In this document: piece by piece, positions 15,072 through 24,107 of the stretch
How the letters are laid out: the number at the start of each line of letters is the position of its first letter
How positions within the stretch are numbered: position 1 is the first letter of the stretch
Assembly: GCF_030056705.1 (NCBI RefSeq)
Contig: NZ_JASHIC010000007.1
Coordinates: forward strand, 124,001 to 188,000
DNA: 64,000 nt
Reading direction: 5' to 3'
DNA from: Flectobacillus longus
Lineage (GTDB): Bacteria > Bacteroidota > Bacteroidia > Cytophagales > Spirosomataceae
Program-made: the position numbers and the translations under genes
The notes under the pieces: model-generated
Told to the model about the DNA's origin: nothing
The model's database searches: none
Seen by the model: the letters and a program-made list of their open reading frames with translations, nothing else

Positions 15072-17003
15072 ATGTTATCTATTAATAATTTATCATTCTA
15101 CTTCGGGAGTCGCCCGATGTATTATGAAGCCAACTTACACATCAAACCAAAAGACAAAATCGGTTTGATTGGGGCTAACGGAACAGGGAAATCAACTCTT
15201 TTGCGCCTTATCTCAGGCGAATATCAGCCAGATGGTGGAAACATTTCAAAATCAGGCAATTGCACTATCGGGTTTTTGAATCAAGACTTACTTTCTTATC
15301 AATCCGACGAATCTATCCTTTCGGTAGCTATGCAGGCTTTCGAACGCCAGAATTTCTTGCAAAAAGAAATCGACCGTATCCTGCACAAAATGGAAACGAA
15401 TTACGAGGATAGTGATGTCGATAAATTAGCGAGAGTCCAAGACGAATTTGATGCCTTGGGTGGATATACTATGCAATCCGAAGCCGAAGCGATTCTGGAA
15501 GGTTTAGGGTTTACCACTGCCGATTTGAGTCAGCCGCTACGTACTTTCTCTGGAGGTTGGCGTATGCGTGTGATGCTAGCAAAATTACTCTTGCAACGTC
15601 CTTCGCTATTGATGCTCGATGAACCTACCAACCACCTTGACTTACCGTCGATTGAGTGGGTAGAAAACTACATCAATAATTACGAAGGCGCTATTATCGT
15701 AGTATCTCACGACCGTTATTTCTTGGATAATACCGTAAATACGATTGTGGAAGTAACAGGTGCCAAGTTGATTCCTTATTCTGGGAACTATACATTTTAT
15801 GTGGAAGAAAAAGCCATGAGAAATGAAATCCAGAAGGGTGCTTATGAAAATCAGCAGGCCATGATCCGTCAGACTGAGCGTTTTATCGAACGTTTTAAGT
15901 CTAAAGCTACCAAAGCTCGTCAGGTACAATCACGTGTGAAATCATTAGCTCGTTTGGATGTAATTGATGATGTGATTGATGAAGCAGCAAAAGTGAATTT
16001 CAAATTCAACTTTGGTACTCAGCCTGGGCGTTTTATCATGAACTTGGAAGATGTAAGCAAAGCTTACGGTTCCAAGCGTATTTTGAGTGGTACTAATGCA
16101 GTAATCGAACGTGGTGATAAAATTGCCTTAATTGGTGCCAACGGAAAAGGTAAATCAACCGTTTTACGAATCATTGCAGGTACCGAAAACCTCGATGGCG
16201 AACGCAAGCTCGGACATAATGTAATTGACTCCTTTTTTGCACAGCACCAACTTGAAAGTTTGGATGTCAATAATACGCTTTTGGATGAACTAAAAATGGC
16301 AGGAACTGCCAAGCTAGAAACAGAATTAAGAAGCGTTTTAGGCTGTTTCTTGTTCACTGGCGAAGATGTCTTCAAGCGTATTAAGGTACTTTCTGGAGGT
16401 GAAAAATCAAGAGTAGCTTTGGCAAAGGTTCTGATTTCAGAGGCTAACTTTTTATTGCTGGATGAACCTACCAACCACCTCGATATGATGTCGGTGAATA
16501 TCTTGATTCAGGCATTACAACAATATGAAGGTAGTTATGTGGTAGTTTCGCACGACCGTTTCTTTGTTTCTGAAATTGCCAATAAAATCTGGTATATCGA
16601 AGACGAACAAATCAAGGAATACCCTGGCACTTACGATGAATACGAAATCTGGCAAGCCGAGCGACAAGCCAATGCCGCACCTGCACCAGTAGAGAAAAAA
16701 GCAGAAGCACCTAAGGTCGAAGCGAAAACTCAAGTAAGTGATTTTGCGAAAAAAGAAGCCCAGAAACAAATCAAAAAACTGAATCAAAAAGTAAGTGATT
16801 TGGAAGATAAAATTTCGAAATTAGAAGAAAAGAAAGCTGATTTGGAACATCAATTGGGTGACCCTGCAATTTATAACGATAGTGCAGCGTTAGCCAAAGC
16901 AAATGCCTCATATCACGAAGTTCAACAAAATTTAGCACAAGCCAATCAGGATTGGGAATCTGCTATGATTGAACTAGAAGAGGTAGAAGCAAGCGTAAAC
17001 TAA
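15072..17003 (+). CDS. ABC-F family ATP-binding protein
   Basis: A 643-residue soluble protein with two ABC ATPase domains and no membrane part, typical of ABC-F translation factors that act at the ribosomal E site. Domain 1 has Walker A GANGTGKST at 34-42, signature FSGGWRMRVMLA near 159 and Walker B LMLDEPTNHLD near 180. Domain 2 has GANGKGKST near 354, LSGGEKSRVALA near 440 and a second LDEPTNHLD. The linker between domains is charged and helical. A C-terminal coiled coil (about 560-643) follows an Ala/Pro/Lys-rich stretch, as in Uup, which also binds DNA. An exact subfamily (Uup versus YdiF type) is not assigned. Confidence 0.9.
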   Translation: MLSINNLSFYFGSRPMYYEANLHIKPKDKIGLIGANGTGKSTLLRLISGEYQPDGGNISKSGNCTIGFLNQDLLSYQSDESILSVAMQAFERQNFLQKEIDRILHKMETNYEDSDVDKLARVQDEFDALGGYTMQSEAEAILEGLGFTTADLSQPLRTFSGGWRMRVMLAKLLLQRPSLLMLDEPTNHLDLPSIEWVENYINNYEGAIIVVSHDRYFLDNTVNTIVEVTGAKLIPYSGNYTFYVEEKAMRNEIQKGAYENQQAMIRQTERFIERFKSKATKARQVQSRVKSLARLDVIDDVIDEAAKVNFKFNFGTQPGRFIMNLEDVSKAYGSKRILSGTNAVIERGDKIALIGANGKGKSTVLRIIAGTENLDGERKLGHNVIDSFFAQHQLESLDVNNTLLDELKMAGTAKLETELRSVLGCFLFTGEDVFKRIKVLSGGEKSRVALAKVLISEANFLLLDEPTNHLDMMSVNILIQALQQYEGSYVVVSHDRFFVSEIANKIWYIEDEQIKEYPGTYDEYEIWQAERQANAAPAPVEKKAEAPKVEAKTQVSDFAKKEAQKQIKKLNQKVSDLEDKISKLEEKKADLEHQLGDPAIYNDSAALAKANASYHEVQQNLAQANQDWESAMIELEEVEASVN

Positions 17004-17086
17004 GGAATGATTCAGAGATTGTGTAAATTGATTTGAAACAGTCGCTCAATCATAAGCAGAACTGCATCAAGGATTTTAAGAATCAT

Positions 17087-17180
17087 CTATTTCGGATATT
17101 AGATGTTGGATTTCGGAAGTGTAACTTACTGTATTTTGTAAAAAACATAGGTATTTCATTTCCGAAATCAGAAATCCGAA
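17087..17180. repeat. intergenic inverted repeat
   Basis: GATTTCGGAA (17109-17118) pairs with TTCCGAAATC (17160-17169), and an outer ATTTCGGAT/ATCCGAAAT pair flanks it. The repeat lies in the 243-bp gap between the ABC-F and T9SS plug genes. There is no T-tract, so it is not a clear terminator. Confidence 0.55.
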
Positions 17181-17246
17181 ATTGCTTAATAATTCGCATA
17201 CGCTACTAAATCACCATTTCCTCATTTACCAATACTCCGTTTATCT

Positions 17247-18560
17247 ATGTCCAACATTATCCTATCTGCAAAGCCTGTTTTTGGTAAACACTTACTGAAA
17301 ACAGGCTTATTGCTTTTGATAAGTTTTGCAGTATTTGCCCAAAAAGGTAAAACTTTGATTTATGACAATCAGATTTATGAGCCTTATATCAAAACGCCGC
17401 TCCTCTACCCTTTTGACGGTACCAATAACGTACAGGCGACTTTGAACCCACCAGTGATTGGCCTAAACAATAATCAAAACCTCAAACTAGAATTTGATTG
17501 TTTGAACCCTGCTGTCCAAAATTTTCGTGTAAAAATCTTTCATTGTAATGCCGACTGGCAACCTTCTACCCTCAACGAAATAGAATATCTTTCTGAATAC
17601 AACGATATTCCGATTTATGATTATTATAATTCTTTTGCTACCAAAACTCAGTATAATCACTTTAGTCTGGTTTTACCTAAAGTGCGTGTTTCGGGTAACT
17701 TTATCGTGATTGTGTACAAAAATCGTAATGAAAAAGATATAGTTCTGTCCAGAAGATTTCAAGTGTATGATAGTCGAGTAAGTGTAGGCGGAAAAATCGT
17801 TTTTTCTAATGTTCCCGACAAACGTCGCACGCATCAACAGGTCAACTTTGCGATTAATTATTCAGGTTACGAAATTCTTGACCCAAAAAATGACTTAAAA
17901 ATAATTATTCGTCAAAACTTTCGAGATAATAAAACCCTCAAAAATCTTCAGCCTTTTATGGTTGATAATTTTAATAGAAAACTAGATTATCAGTTTTTTG
18001 ATGGCGAAAATAGCATCGAAGGCATTAACGAATTTCGCTTATTTGATATTCGAAGTTCACAACAAAAATTGGTTGGCATTTCCCATATTTTTTATGGAGA
18101 AAAAGAAAATGTTTTTGAACTGTTTACCGATAAACCTCAAAATGGATTGGCTTATGTGGACACAAAAGACTTTGATGGAATGTTTGTGATTGATAATTAC
18201 GAAACCAATAAAGGCGCCACCGAAGCAGACTATGTGAGGGTCAGTTTTCAATTAAAAACTGATTCATTAATCAACAAAAAAGTATATATCCTTGGAGCAT
18301 ATAATGATTGGAAACTCAATGAAACTAATCAAATGCACTATGTACCCGAAAATAACGCTTACGAATCTTTTATTCAGCTCAAACAAGGTATTTATAATTT
18401 TCAGTATATTACTGTAGACAATAAGGGAATTATAAACGAACGTGATATTGAAGGTAGTCATTCACAAACTGAAAACTCGTATGAAATCTTTGTTTATCAT
18501 CAGTCTATAGGTGGACGAGCAGATAGTTTGGTAGGTTATTCGCTTATCAAATCAAGGTAG
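17247..18560 (+). CDS. type IX secretion system plug protein (DUF5103)
   Basis: A 437-residue secreted protein with a signal segment (about 16-32, ending in VFAQ) and the DUF5103 architecture, which NCBI names a type IX secretion system plug protein domain. It begins with YEPYIKTPLLYPFDG and contains FRVKIFHCNADWQPS, typical of the N-terminal beta domain, with an Ig/CBM48-like module near the C-terminus (VYILGAYNDWKLNETNQM). Members are periplasmic and are thought to close or gate the SprA translocon. Its presence supports a Bacteroidota host with a type IX secretion system. Confidence 0.85.
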   Translation: MSNIILSAKPVFGKHLLKTGLLLLISFAVFAQKGKTLIYDNQIYEPYIKTPLLYPFDGTNNVQATLNPPVIGLNNNQNLKLEFDCLNPAVQNFRVKIFHCNADWQPSTLNEIEYLSEYNDIPIYDYYNSFATKTQYNHFSLVLPKVRVSGNFIVIVYKNRNEKDIVLSRRFQVYDSRVSVGGKIVFSNVPDKRRTHQQVNFAINYSGYEILDPKNDLKIIIRQNFRDNKTLKNLQPFMVDNFNRKLDYQFFDGENSIEGINEFRLFDIRSSQQKLVGISHIFYGEKENVFELFTDKPQNGLAYVDTKDFDGMFVIDNYETNKGATEADYVRVSFQLKTDSLINKKVYILGAYNDWKLNETNQMHYVPENNAYESFIQLKQGIYNFQYITVDNKGIINERDIEGSHSQTENSYEIFVYHQSIGGRADSLVGYSLIKSR

Positions 18561-18632
18561 AATTTTAGCAACCAAAGGCACAAAACCCATTATTTATTAA
18601 GTCCAAATTCACTCAATAATTATATCCGTCTT

Positions 18633-19970
18633 ATGAAAAAACTTCTCATTATTTTAGGATTTGTTCCATTATTCCAAAGCTGTGTTAGCATGCAACCTAG
18701 CGGAGGATATGGAGGTACAGATAGTGGAAATAGTGGTGGCAATCAATATCCAAATCAAACACCAACACCCCAAAGGTCAAATACGAGTATTAGAATCAAT
18801 AATGTTCGTCTGACTAATCAATATACCATTTTGGATATGAGTTTTAGAAACTCAGACCCAACTACGCGCGACCCACAAACAGGTCGTGTGAGTACTGTCC
18901 CTATTGCCATAAGTCCAGACTCTCGTTTGCTTGCCTCAAATGGGCGAGTATTTCGTTTTGTAAAATCTGAAGGAATCACCATTGCTCCACAAATGATGCA
19001 AGTATCTGCTCAGCAAGAAGCTAATTTTAGTGTATATTATGAAAGACTAAATCCAGGGATTGAGATTTTCGATTTATTTGAGTGTGAAGATAGCAATGGA
19101 ACAGAATGTTGGAATTCCTACAATATTCGAGTGAGTAACCCTGCGACTTCACAGAATTATCCGCAACAACCTAACAATACCCAGACGTATCCAAATAATA
19201 CCCCGACGTATCCGAACAACACGCCAAGTTATCCTTCGAATACACCTTCGATTCCAGCACCAAGTGGCTCAAACGGCACTCCTACCAAAAAACCAAAATC
19301 AGGAAAAGTAGGTGAAGTGGACAACAGTACTAAGCCTACTGAAGCAAACACTACTTTGGTAATGGGAATTGTGCGTGATGCCAAAAGCAAAAAAGCAGTG
19401 AGTGCTACTATTAATTTTGTACAGATAAATACAAATAAAAAGATAGATTCTACCCAAAGCTTTGTGAGCACAGGGATTTATCGCTCCAATCTGCCCGCTA
19501 ATCAGTCTTTTGTGATTACCGCATACGCTAGAGGCTATGCCACATTTACCGAAACAATTGATTTGAGCAAATTGGCTATTAATGGAAAACTCAATAAAGA
19601 TATTTACTTAAATCCGCTGGCTGTAGGTGATAAAATCACTTTGCAAAATATCAATTTTGAACTGTCAAAATCCGATTTATTGCCTGCCTCTTATGTTGAG
19701 CTAGACAAAGTAGTGACGATGATGCAAGATTTTCCACAAATGGAAATCAGACTCGAAGGGCATACAGACGTAGTGGGCGACCCAGATGCCAATCAGGAGC
19801 TTTCAGAGGAAAGGGTTGAGTCTTGTAAGAATTATTTAGTCAAAAAAGGAATAGCACCAGCTCGTATTCAAACAATTGGTTATGGTAGTTCAAAACCCAT
19901 CATCAAAAGTGGTACTGAAGAACAACGCAAAGTAAACAGACGAGTAGAAATGAGTGTTTTGAAGATGTAA
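18633..19970 (+). CDS. OmpA family lipoprotein with low-complexity linker
   Basis: A 445-residue lipoprotein: the lipobox LFQSC places the acylated Cys at residue 17. After a beta-rich domain (about 48-180) comes a Pro/Asn/Thr-rich linker with tandem copies of a YPNNTP-type unit (DNA about 19180-19245). A carboxypeptidase-like regulatory domain follows (about 240-330, MGIVRDAKSKKAVSATI). The C-terminal OmpA peptidoglycan-binding domain (about 340-445) has LEGHTDVVGDPDANQELSEER and ends with NRRVEMSVLKM. It probably tethers the outer membrane to the cell wall. It is followed by a strong shared terminator. Confidence 0.9.
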   Translation: MKKLLIILGFVPLFQSCVSMQPSGGYGGTDSGNSGGNQYPNQTPTPQRSNTSIRINNVRLTNQYTILDMSFRNSDPTTRDPQTGRVSTVPIAISPDSRLLASNGRVFRFVKSEGITIAPQMMQVSAQQEANFSVYYERLNPGIEIFDLFECEDSNGTECWNSYNIRVSNPATSQNYPQQPNNTQTYPNNTPTYPNNTPSYPSNTPSIPAPSGSNGTPTKKPKSGKVGEVDNSTKPTEANTTLVMGIVRDAKSKKAVSATINFVQINTNKKIDSTQSFVSTGIYRSNLPANQSFVITAYARGYATFTETIDLSKLAINGKLNKDIYLNPLAVGDKITLQNINFELSKSDLLPASYVELDKVVTMMQDFPQMEIRLEGHTDVVGDPDANQELSEERVESCKNYLVKKGIAPARIQTIGYGSSKPIIKSGTEEQRKVNRRVEMSVLKM

Positions 19971-19993
19971 ATCTGAATTATTTTATAGCTAAT

Positions 19994-20026
19994 AAAAAAG
20001 GACAGCCCATATAGGCTGTCCTTTTT
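19994..20026. terminator. bidirectional terminator between OmpA and ychF genes
   Basis: GGACAGCC and GGCTGTCC pair around a CATATA loop, with A5 before and T5 after, so it serves both convergent genes. Confidence 0.88.
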
Positions 20027-20048
20027 ACATATAACTCAAAATTATATT

Positions 20049-21155
20049 CTAAACATTGAAGCGGAAGTGCATAATATCACCATCTGCCACTACATATTCT
20101 TTACCTTCCACGTTCATTTTACCAGCTTCCTTACAAGCAGCTTCAGACTTATATTGCTGATAATCAGACAATTTAATTACTTCTGCACGAATGAAGCCAC
20201 GTTCAAAATCAGTGTGAATAACACCTGCTGCTGCTGGTGCTTTCCATCCTTTTTGGATAGTCCATGCACGAACTTCTTTCACACCAGCTGTGAAATAAGT
20301 AATCAAGTTCAACAAGGCATAAGACGCACGAATCAATTGAGAAAGACCCGACTCTTTCAAGCCATATTCTTCCAAAAACATTTGACGTTCGTCCAAATCT
20401 TCAATTTCAGAGATTTGAGATTCAACTGAAGCACAGATTACAATTACTTGAGCATTTTCGTCAGCTACTGCTGCTTTCAACTCCTCAACGTATTCGTTTG
20501 TACCAGATTGAATCGAAGTCTCATCTACGTTTGCTACATAGATTACAGGCTTATCTGTCAACAAAAACAAATCACCAATAGCTTCTTCTTTCAAATCAGC
20601 ATCTAAGTCTTGTACTGTTCTAGCTGACTTACCCATTTCCAAAGTTGACTTGTATCGACTCAAAGCTCCTACAATTTGTCTTGCTTTGGCATCACCAGCT
20701 TTGGCTGCACGTTCAAATTTCTGTAATTTTTTATCCACTGACTCAAGATCTTTCAATTGAAGTTCAAGGTCAATAATTTCTTTATCAGACACTGGGTTAA
20801 CACGACCTTCAACGTGTACGATATTATCATCATTGAAACAACGTACTACGTGAATGATAGCATCAACCTCACGGATATTTGCTAAAAATTTATTACCCAA
20901 ACCAGCACCTTGAGATGCACCTTTTACCAAACCTGCAATATCTACAAACTCAATTACAGTAGGTAACACACGTTGTGGATTCACCAATTGTTCGAGTACT
21001 TGAAGACGTTCATCTGGAACAGTCACTACACCTACGTTAGGCTCGATGGTACAGAAAGGATAGTTGGCCGCTTCGGCTTTATTAGAAGAAATTGCACTAA
21101 ACAGAGTAGATTTTCCGACGTTCGGCAAACCTACGATACCACATTTTAAACCCAT
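20049..21155 (-). CDS. ychF: redox-regulated ATPase YchF
   Basis: YchF is a universally conserved Obg-type P-loop protein that prefers ATP and binds ribosomes. The 368-residue protein has GLPNVGKST at 9-17, switch region FVDIAGLVKGASQGAGLGNKFL (about 69-90), a coiled-coil insertion (about 130-165) and a C-terminal TGS domain with AGVIHTDFERGFIRAEVI (about 305-322) and a VxDGDIMHFRFNV ending. Length is standard. A very good promoter, TTTG-N20-TAACTTTG, lies at 21230-21261, directly after the terminator of the PUR gene, so it is transcribed alone. Confidence 0.95.
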   Translation of the reverse strand: MGLKCGIVGLPNVGKSTLFSAISSNKAEAANYPFCTIEPNVGVVTVPDERLQVLEQLVNPQRVLPTVIEFVDIAGLVKGASQGAGLGNKFLANIREVDAIIHVVRCFNDDNIVHVEGRVNPVSDKEIIDLELQLKDLESVDKKLQKFERAAKAGDAKARQIVGALSRYKSTLEMGKSARTVQDLDADLKEEAIGDLFLLTDKPVIYVANVDETSIQSGTNEYVEELKAAVADENAQVIVICASVESQISEIEDLDERQMFLEEYGLKESGLSQLIRASYALLNLITYFTAGVKEVRAWTIQKGWKAPAAAGVIHTDFERGFIRAEVIKLSDYQQYKSEAACKEAGKMNVEGKEYVVADGDIMHFRFNV

Positions 21156-21229
21156 TGAAGTTTTGTTATTGATAGAGCCAAGCGAAACTAATCAGTCTTG
21201 GCGTTTTAAATTCTTTGATTTTGGAGGTG

Positions 21230-21261
21230 CAAAGTTACATGAATATTCCTGTAACAACAAA
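21230..21261 (-). promoter_or_regulatory. Bacteroidota-type promoter of ychF
   Basis: On the minus strand TTTG (21258-21261) is separated by 20 bases from TAACTTTG (21230-21237), an exact match to TTTG-N19-21-TAnnTTTG. Predicted start is near 21224, giving a leader of about 70 nt. Confidence 0.72.
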
Positions 21262-21283
21262 AAGCCTCTGAAAAATCAGAGGC
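21257..21283 (-). terminator. rho-independent terminator downstream of PUR gene
   Basis: GCCTCTGA and TCAGAGGC pair around an AAAA loop. Read on the minus strand the stem is followed by TTTTTGTTGTT. It lies 140 bp after the PUR gene stop, leaving a long 3' segment before it. Confidence 0.8.
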
Positions 21284-21316
21284 TAAGTCTTTTTAGAGAG
21301 CATACTAAGTAGAAAA

Positions 21317-21404
21317 GGTCAATAGTGTAGCAAGTACAGCGTCTTACATAGAGCTGCTCTCTTACGATTCATCATAGCTTGGGTACACTAGAATAAATTT
21401 GACC
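21317..21404. other. foldable 88-bp segment, candidate structured RNA
   Basis: GGTCAA-TAGTGTA at 21317-21329 pairs with TACACTA (21384-21390) and TTGACC (21399-21404), leaving an 8-nt bulge on one side; CAAG/CTTG pairs further in. The segment lies between the PUR stop and its terminator, so on the minus strand it would be part of the 3' UTR or a separate small RNA of about 90-165 nt. I could not match it to SRP, tmRNA or RNase P; 6S RNA is possible but unproven. Confidence 0.4.
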
Positions 21405-21422
21405 TAGCATTCAGTTTTCTGC

Positions 21423-21740
21423 TTACTCCCACTTTAGTTCACTACCAAAACCTTCGTCTTCTTCACGGTTGAACTGTGAAAAATCTACATCTGGCAACAG
21501 CTCATGCTTTACATGATCTACAGCTTCTCTTAAACCTTCCAAAAACTTATCGAAGTCCTCTTTGTACAAGAACATCTTGTGTTTTTCGTAAGCAAAGCCA
21601 TCATCTTTTTGGTAGCGACGACTTTCAGTGATGGTAATGTAATAGTCGTTTGAGCGAGTTGATTTCACATCGAAGAAATACGTCCTTTTCCCCGCTCTAA
21701 TGCGTTTTGAAAACAATTCTTCTCTTTCTCTTTCTTCCAC
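21423..21740 (-). CDS. PUR family DNA/RNA-binding protein (DUF3276)
   Basis: A 105-residue protein of the bacterial PUR-alpha-like family (DUF3276), almost ubiquitous in Bacteroidota; a relative, BpuR, in Borrelia binds DNA and RNA. The beta-strand/helix pattern is clear: RIRAGKRTYFFDVKSTRSND, YYITITESRR, HKMFLYKEDFDKFLEGL, with a long acidic C-terminus. It is cytosolic and probably acts as a dimer on single-stranded nucleic acid. A 140-bp 3' segment with secondary structure and a terminator follows. Confidence 0.88.
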   Translation of the reverse strand: MEEREREELFSKRIRAGKRTYFFDVKSTRSNDYYITITESRRYQKDDGFAYEKHKMFLYKEDFDKFLEGLREAVDHVKHELLPDVDFSQFNREEDEGFGSELKWE

Positions 21741-21908
21741 TGTACTATTAAAATTTAGGGTTTATGGATTGGTAAAAGTAAAAATTTTATTGATTCTAAC
21801 AAAAAAATCGAATAAAATAAAATTTGCATTTTGGACTTTTAAACTAAATATTTATCAATAAAAATATAACAAAACCAATAAATATTTTTATTTTGATTCC
21901 AAAAAGCA

Positions 21909-21916
21909 TAGATTTG
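21909..21916 (+). promoter_or_regulatory. putative -7 element of rlpA-like gene
   Basis: TAGATTTG fits TAnnTTTG, 73 bp before the ATG. The nearest TTTTG (21891-21895) is too close for a standard -33 element. Confidence 0.4.
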
Positions 21917-21988
21917 TGATTAGCGTCATTTGTATGTAATAACTAACTCGTTGACGCATATTCATCAAGTATATACTAATCACTTACA

Positions 21989-22594
21989 ATGAAGAAACAA
22001 CACTTTGGAATTCTCAAGATTTCGTTGATTCTATCTGTAGCCTCCTCTGCAAGTGCACAAAAATTAGGCGACGAATCTTATGGAATTGCCTCTTTTTATG
22101 CTAATAGCTTTTATAATAAACCGACATCCACTGGAGAGATTTTGAAAGAAAATCAGTACACAGCGGCACACATGACCCTACCCTTTGGTACCATGTTGGA
22201 GGTGACAAACCTATCCAACAAACGTTTCGTGATTGTACGTATCAACGATCGTGGACCTTACAAGCCTGGCCGTATAATTGACCTCACTGAGAATCCTGCT
22301 AAGTGGCTCAAAATGAGAAAGGATGGCTTGACAAATGTGCGCCTAAAAGTTGTAGGTTTTGACGGAGATATAATGCTTGAATCTTATGATTCTTTAAGAG
22401 TAGTAGCAACACCTAAATTAGAATCTAAATATTATCAAAAGCCGATTTTACAACACTCTAAATACTACCGTTTACGAAAAAATTGGCACAAACGGAAATA
22501 CCCTCATCTTAAAAAAAGACGTTTAAAAGTAAACTCTTATCTACGAAAATTAGCTAGAAATAGAAAAAACGAACAAAAAACTAAGTCAAAATAA
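21989..22594 (+). CDS. rlpA: septal ring lytic transglycosylase RlpA family protein
   Basis: A 201-residue secreted protein with a signal peptide (1-24, ending SASAQ) and a double-psi beta-barrel domain at about 30-115: GIASFYANSFYNKPTSTGE, AAHMTLPFGTMLEVTN and VRINDRGPYKPGRIIDLT with the conserved RIND motif. RlpA proteins cleave peptidoglycan lacking stem peptides and localise to the division site in Gram-negatives. There is no lipobox and no SPOR domain. Instead the C-terminus (about 150-201) is strikingly basic (Lys/Arg/Tyr rich), which may bind the cell wall or other polyanions. Confidence 0.87.
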   Translation: MKKQHFGILKISLILSVASSASAQKLGDESYGIASFYANSFYNKPTSTGEILKENQYTAAHMTLPFGTMLEVTNLSNKRFVIVRINDRGPYKPGRIIDLTENPAKWLKMRKDGLTNVRLKVVGFDGDIMLESYDSLRVVATPKLESKYYQKPILQHSKYYRLRKNWHKRKYPHLKKRRLKVNSYLRKLARNRKNEQKTKSK

Positions 22595-22932
22595 GATACT
22601 CCTAATTAAGAGTATTACAGACATCTAGTATATTATTTCAGACAATTTCAATACGATTTTATACGTTTAGCACTTTGTTGTTAGTTGATTTTACTATAGC
22701 GAACACAGCATTGCATTATAAGATTTTTGCAGGATAAAAATTGTAAATTTTAAAGAAAATGATTTTTATCTTTATTAAACTTTTTTTAGAATTCAGGTTC
22801 ATTAGGGTATTTCACTCAATTTATCTTTTTTTAATATGCCTTTTTAGACTTTTCTTCTAAATGGATATGCCATGCCAAGAAAGTTTGTAAATTGGCATAA
22901 TATTGGACTACTGCCTCTTATACAACAGAATT
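22595..22932. other. intergenic region, no gene seen
   Basis: This 338-bp AT-rich gap holds a short hairpin right after the rlpA stop (ATACTC 22596-22601 with GAGTAT 22610-22615) and presumably the promoter of the DUF58 gene, which I cannot place. No open frame or RNA is supported. Confidence 0.5.
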
Positions 22933-23832
22933 ATGGATTTAGCAAAAATCAGAGAATACGGAAATATTGAGTTCTTAGCCAAACAAATGGTTGAGGGGTT
23001 TATCACAGGTCTACATAAGTCTCCATTTCATGGCTTTTCGGTAGAATTTGCAGAACATAGACTATACAACACTGGTGAGAGTACTAGGCATATTGACTGG
23101 AAAGTTTATGCCAAAACTGACCGCATTTATACCAAACGTTATGAAGAGGAAACCAATTTACGATGTCATCTATTGATAGATACCTCTTCGTCGATGTACT
23201 ATCCTGTACCAGGTTATGGTAAAATTACTTTCTCCATTATGGCAGCTGGTGCGTTGGCATATATGCTGCAAAAACAAAAAGATGCTGTTAGTTTAACGAC
23301 TTTTTCTGATAAAGTAGAGATTCAAACGCCAATAAAATCAACGCCAACGCATATTCACAAGATACTTTTGGATTTACAGGAGTTGATGCAAAAACCTGAT
23401 GCCTCCAAAAGCACAGGAGTCGCATCCGTGATTCATGAAATTGCAGAGAAAATTCACCGTCGTTCGTTGGTAATTCTATTTAGTGATATGTTTGACAATA
23501 TTACCGAATCAGAAAAGCTGTTTTCGGCACTACAACACCTCAAACATAATATGCACGAAGTGTTAATTTTTCATGTGACCGACAAAAAAACAGAGTCGGA
23601 TTTTGCTTTCGAAGACCGCCCTTACGAATTTATTGATTTAGAAACGAATGAAAAGATCAAGCTTAATCCAGCACAAGTAAAAGACGATTACCAAAAAACT
23701 TTACAAGGTTTTTATCATGACTTGAAACTCAGATGTGGGCAATACAAAATTGATTTTATTGAAGCTGATATAGCACAAGGTTTCGAACAAATTCTTTCAG
23801 CTTATTTGGTTAAACGAGCCAAAATGAGATAG
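22933..23832 (+). CDS. DUF58 domain-containing protein
   Basis: This protein of about 299 residues matches the DUF58 family: HRLYNTGESTRHIDWKVYAKTD near residues 42-63 is the family core, and LIDTSSSM at about 81-88 supplies a MIDAS-like DxSxS motif of a von Willebrand factor A-like fold. DUF58 proteins usually sit beside MoxR AAA+ ATPases and membrane vWA proteins and act in envelope or chaperone functions, but no moxR gene is adjacent here. The open frame begins 10 codons earlier (22903); I chose the ATG at 22933 because MDLAKIREYGNIEFLA matches the usual N-terminus. Confidence 0.85.
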   Translation: MDLAKIREYGNIEFLAKQMVEGFITGLHKSPFHGFSVEFAEHRLYNTGESTRHIDWKVYAKTDRIYTKRYEEETNLRCHLLIDTSSSMYYPVPGYGKITFSIMAAGALAYMLQKQKDAVSLTTFSDKVEIQTPIKSTPTHIHKILLDLQELMQKPDASKSTGVASVIHEIAEKIHRRSLVILFSDMFDNITESEKLFSALQHLKHNMHEVLIFHVTDKKTESDFAFEDRPYEFIDLETNEKIKLNPAQVKDDYQKTLQGFYHDLKLRCGQYKIDFIEADIAQGFEQILSAYLVKRAKMR

Positions 23833-23898
23833 CTCAACCATAAACAATACGGTATTTTACTATAATGTTTATTTCCATTTGTATATTCACAAAACTCA

Positions 23899-24051
23899 AT
23901 GATTATGAGGAAACAAACATTTACAAAAGCTAAAAAACAAAACTGGAAACCACTAAAAAGTGTAACGCCAGTTCAAATTTCTACTAAAAATATAGAAGGG
24001 GTGAAAGTAATCGCTGCCAATACTGACTCTAAAAAATTAGTCATTGCCTAA
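23899..24051 (+). CDS. possible small basic protein (50 aa)
   Basis: An open frame of 50 codons starting ATG-ATT-ATG (starts at 23899 or 23905) and ending TAA at 24049-24051. The product (MIMRKQTFTKAKKQN near its N-terminus, ending SKKLVIA) is Lys-rich, with a hydrophobic-alternating second half suggestive of beta strands, and has no signal peptide. It stands alone in the 400-bp gap between the DUF58 gene and a convergent gene, and a hairpin (TAATGTGTAT 24071-24080 with ATACACATTA 24104-24113) follows it. I do not recognise it, and chance cannot be excluded. Confidence 0.38.
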   Translation: MIMRKQTFTKAKKQNWKPLKSVTPVQISTKNIEGVKVIAANTDSKKLVIA

Positions 24052-24107
24052 CAAAATATCTAATCTACCCTAATGTGTATTAATACAAAATAAAAATGCA
24101 TTCATAC

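Noticed and set aside
19180-19245. Short tandem DNA repeat
   Set aside because: It is the coding sequence of the Pro/Asn/Thr-rich linker in the OmpA lipoprotein, not an independent element.
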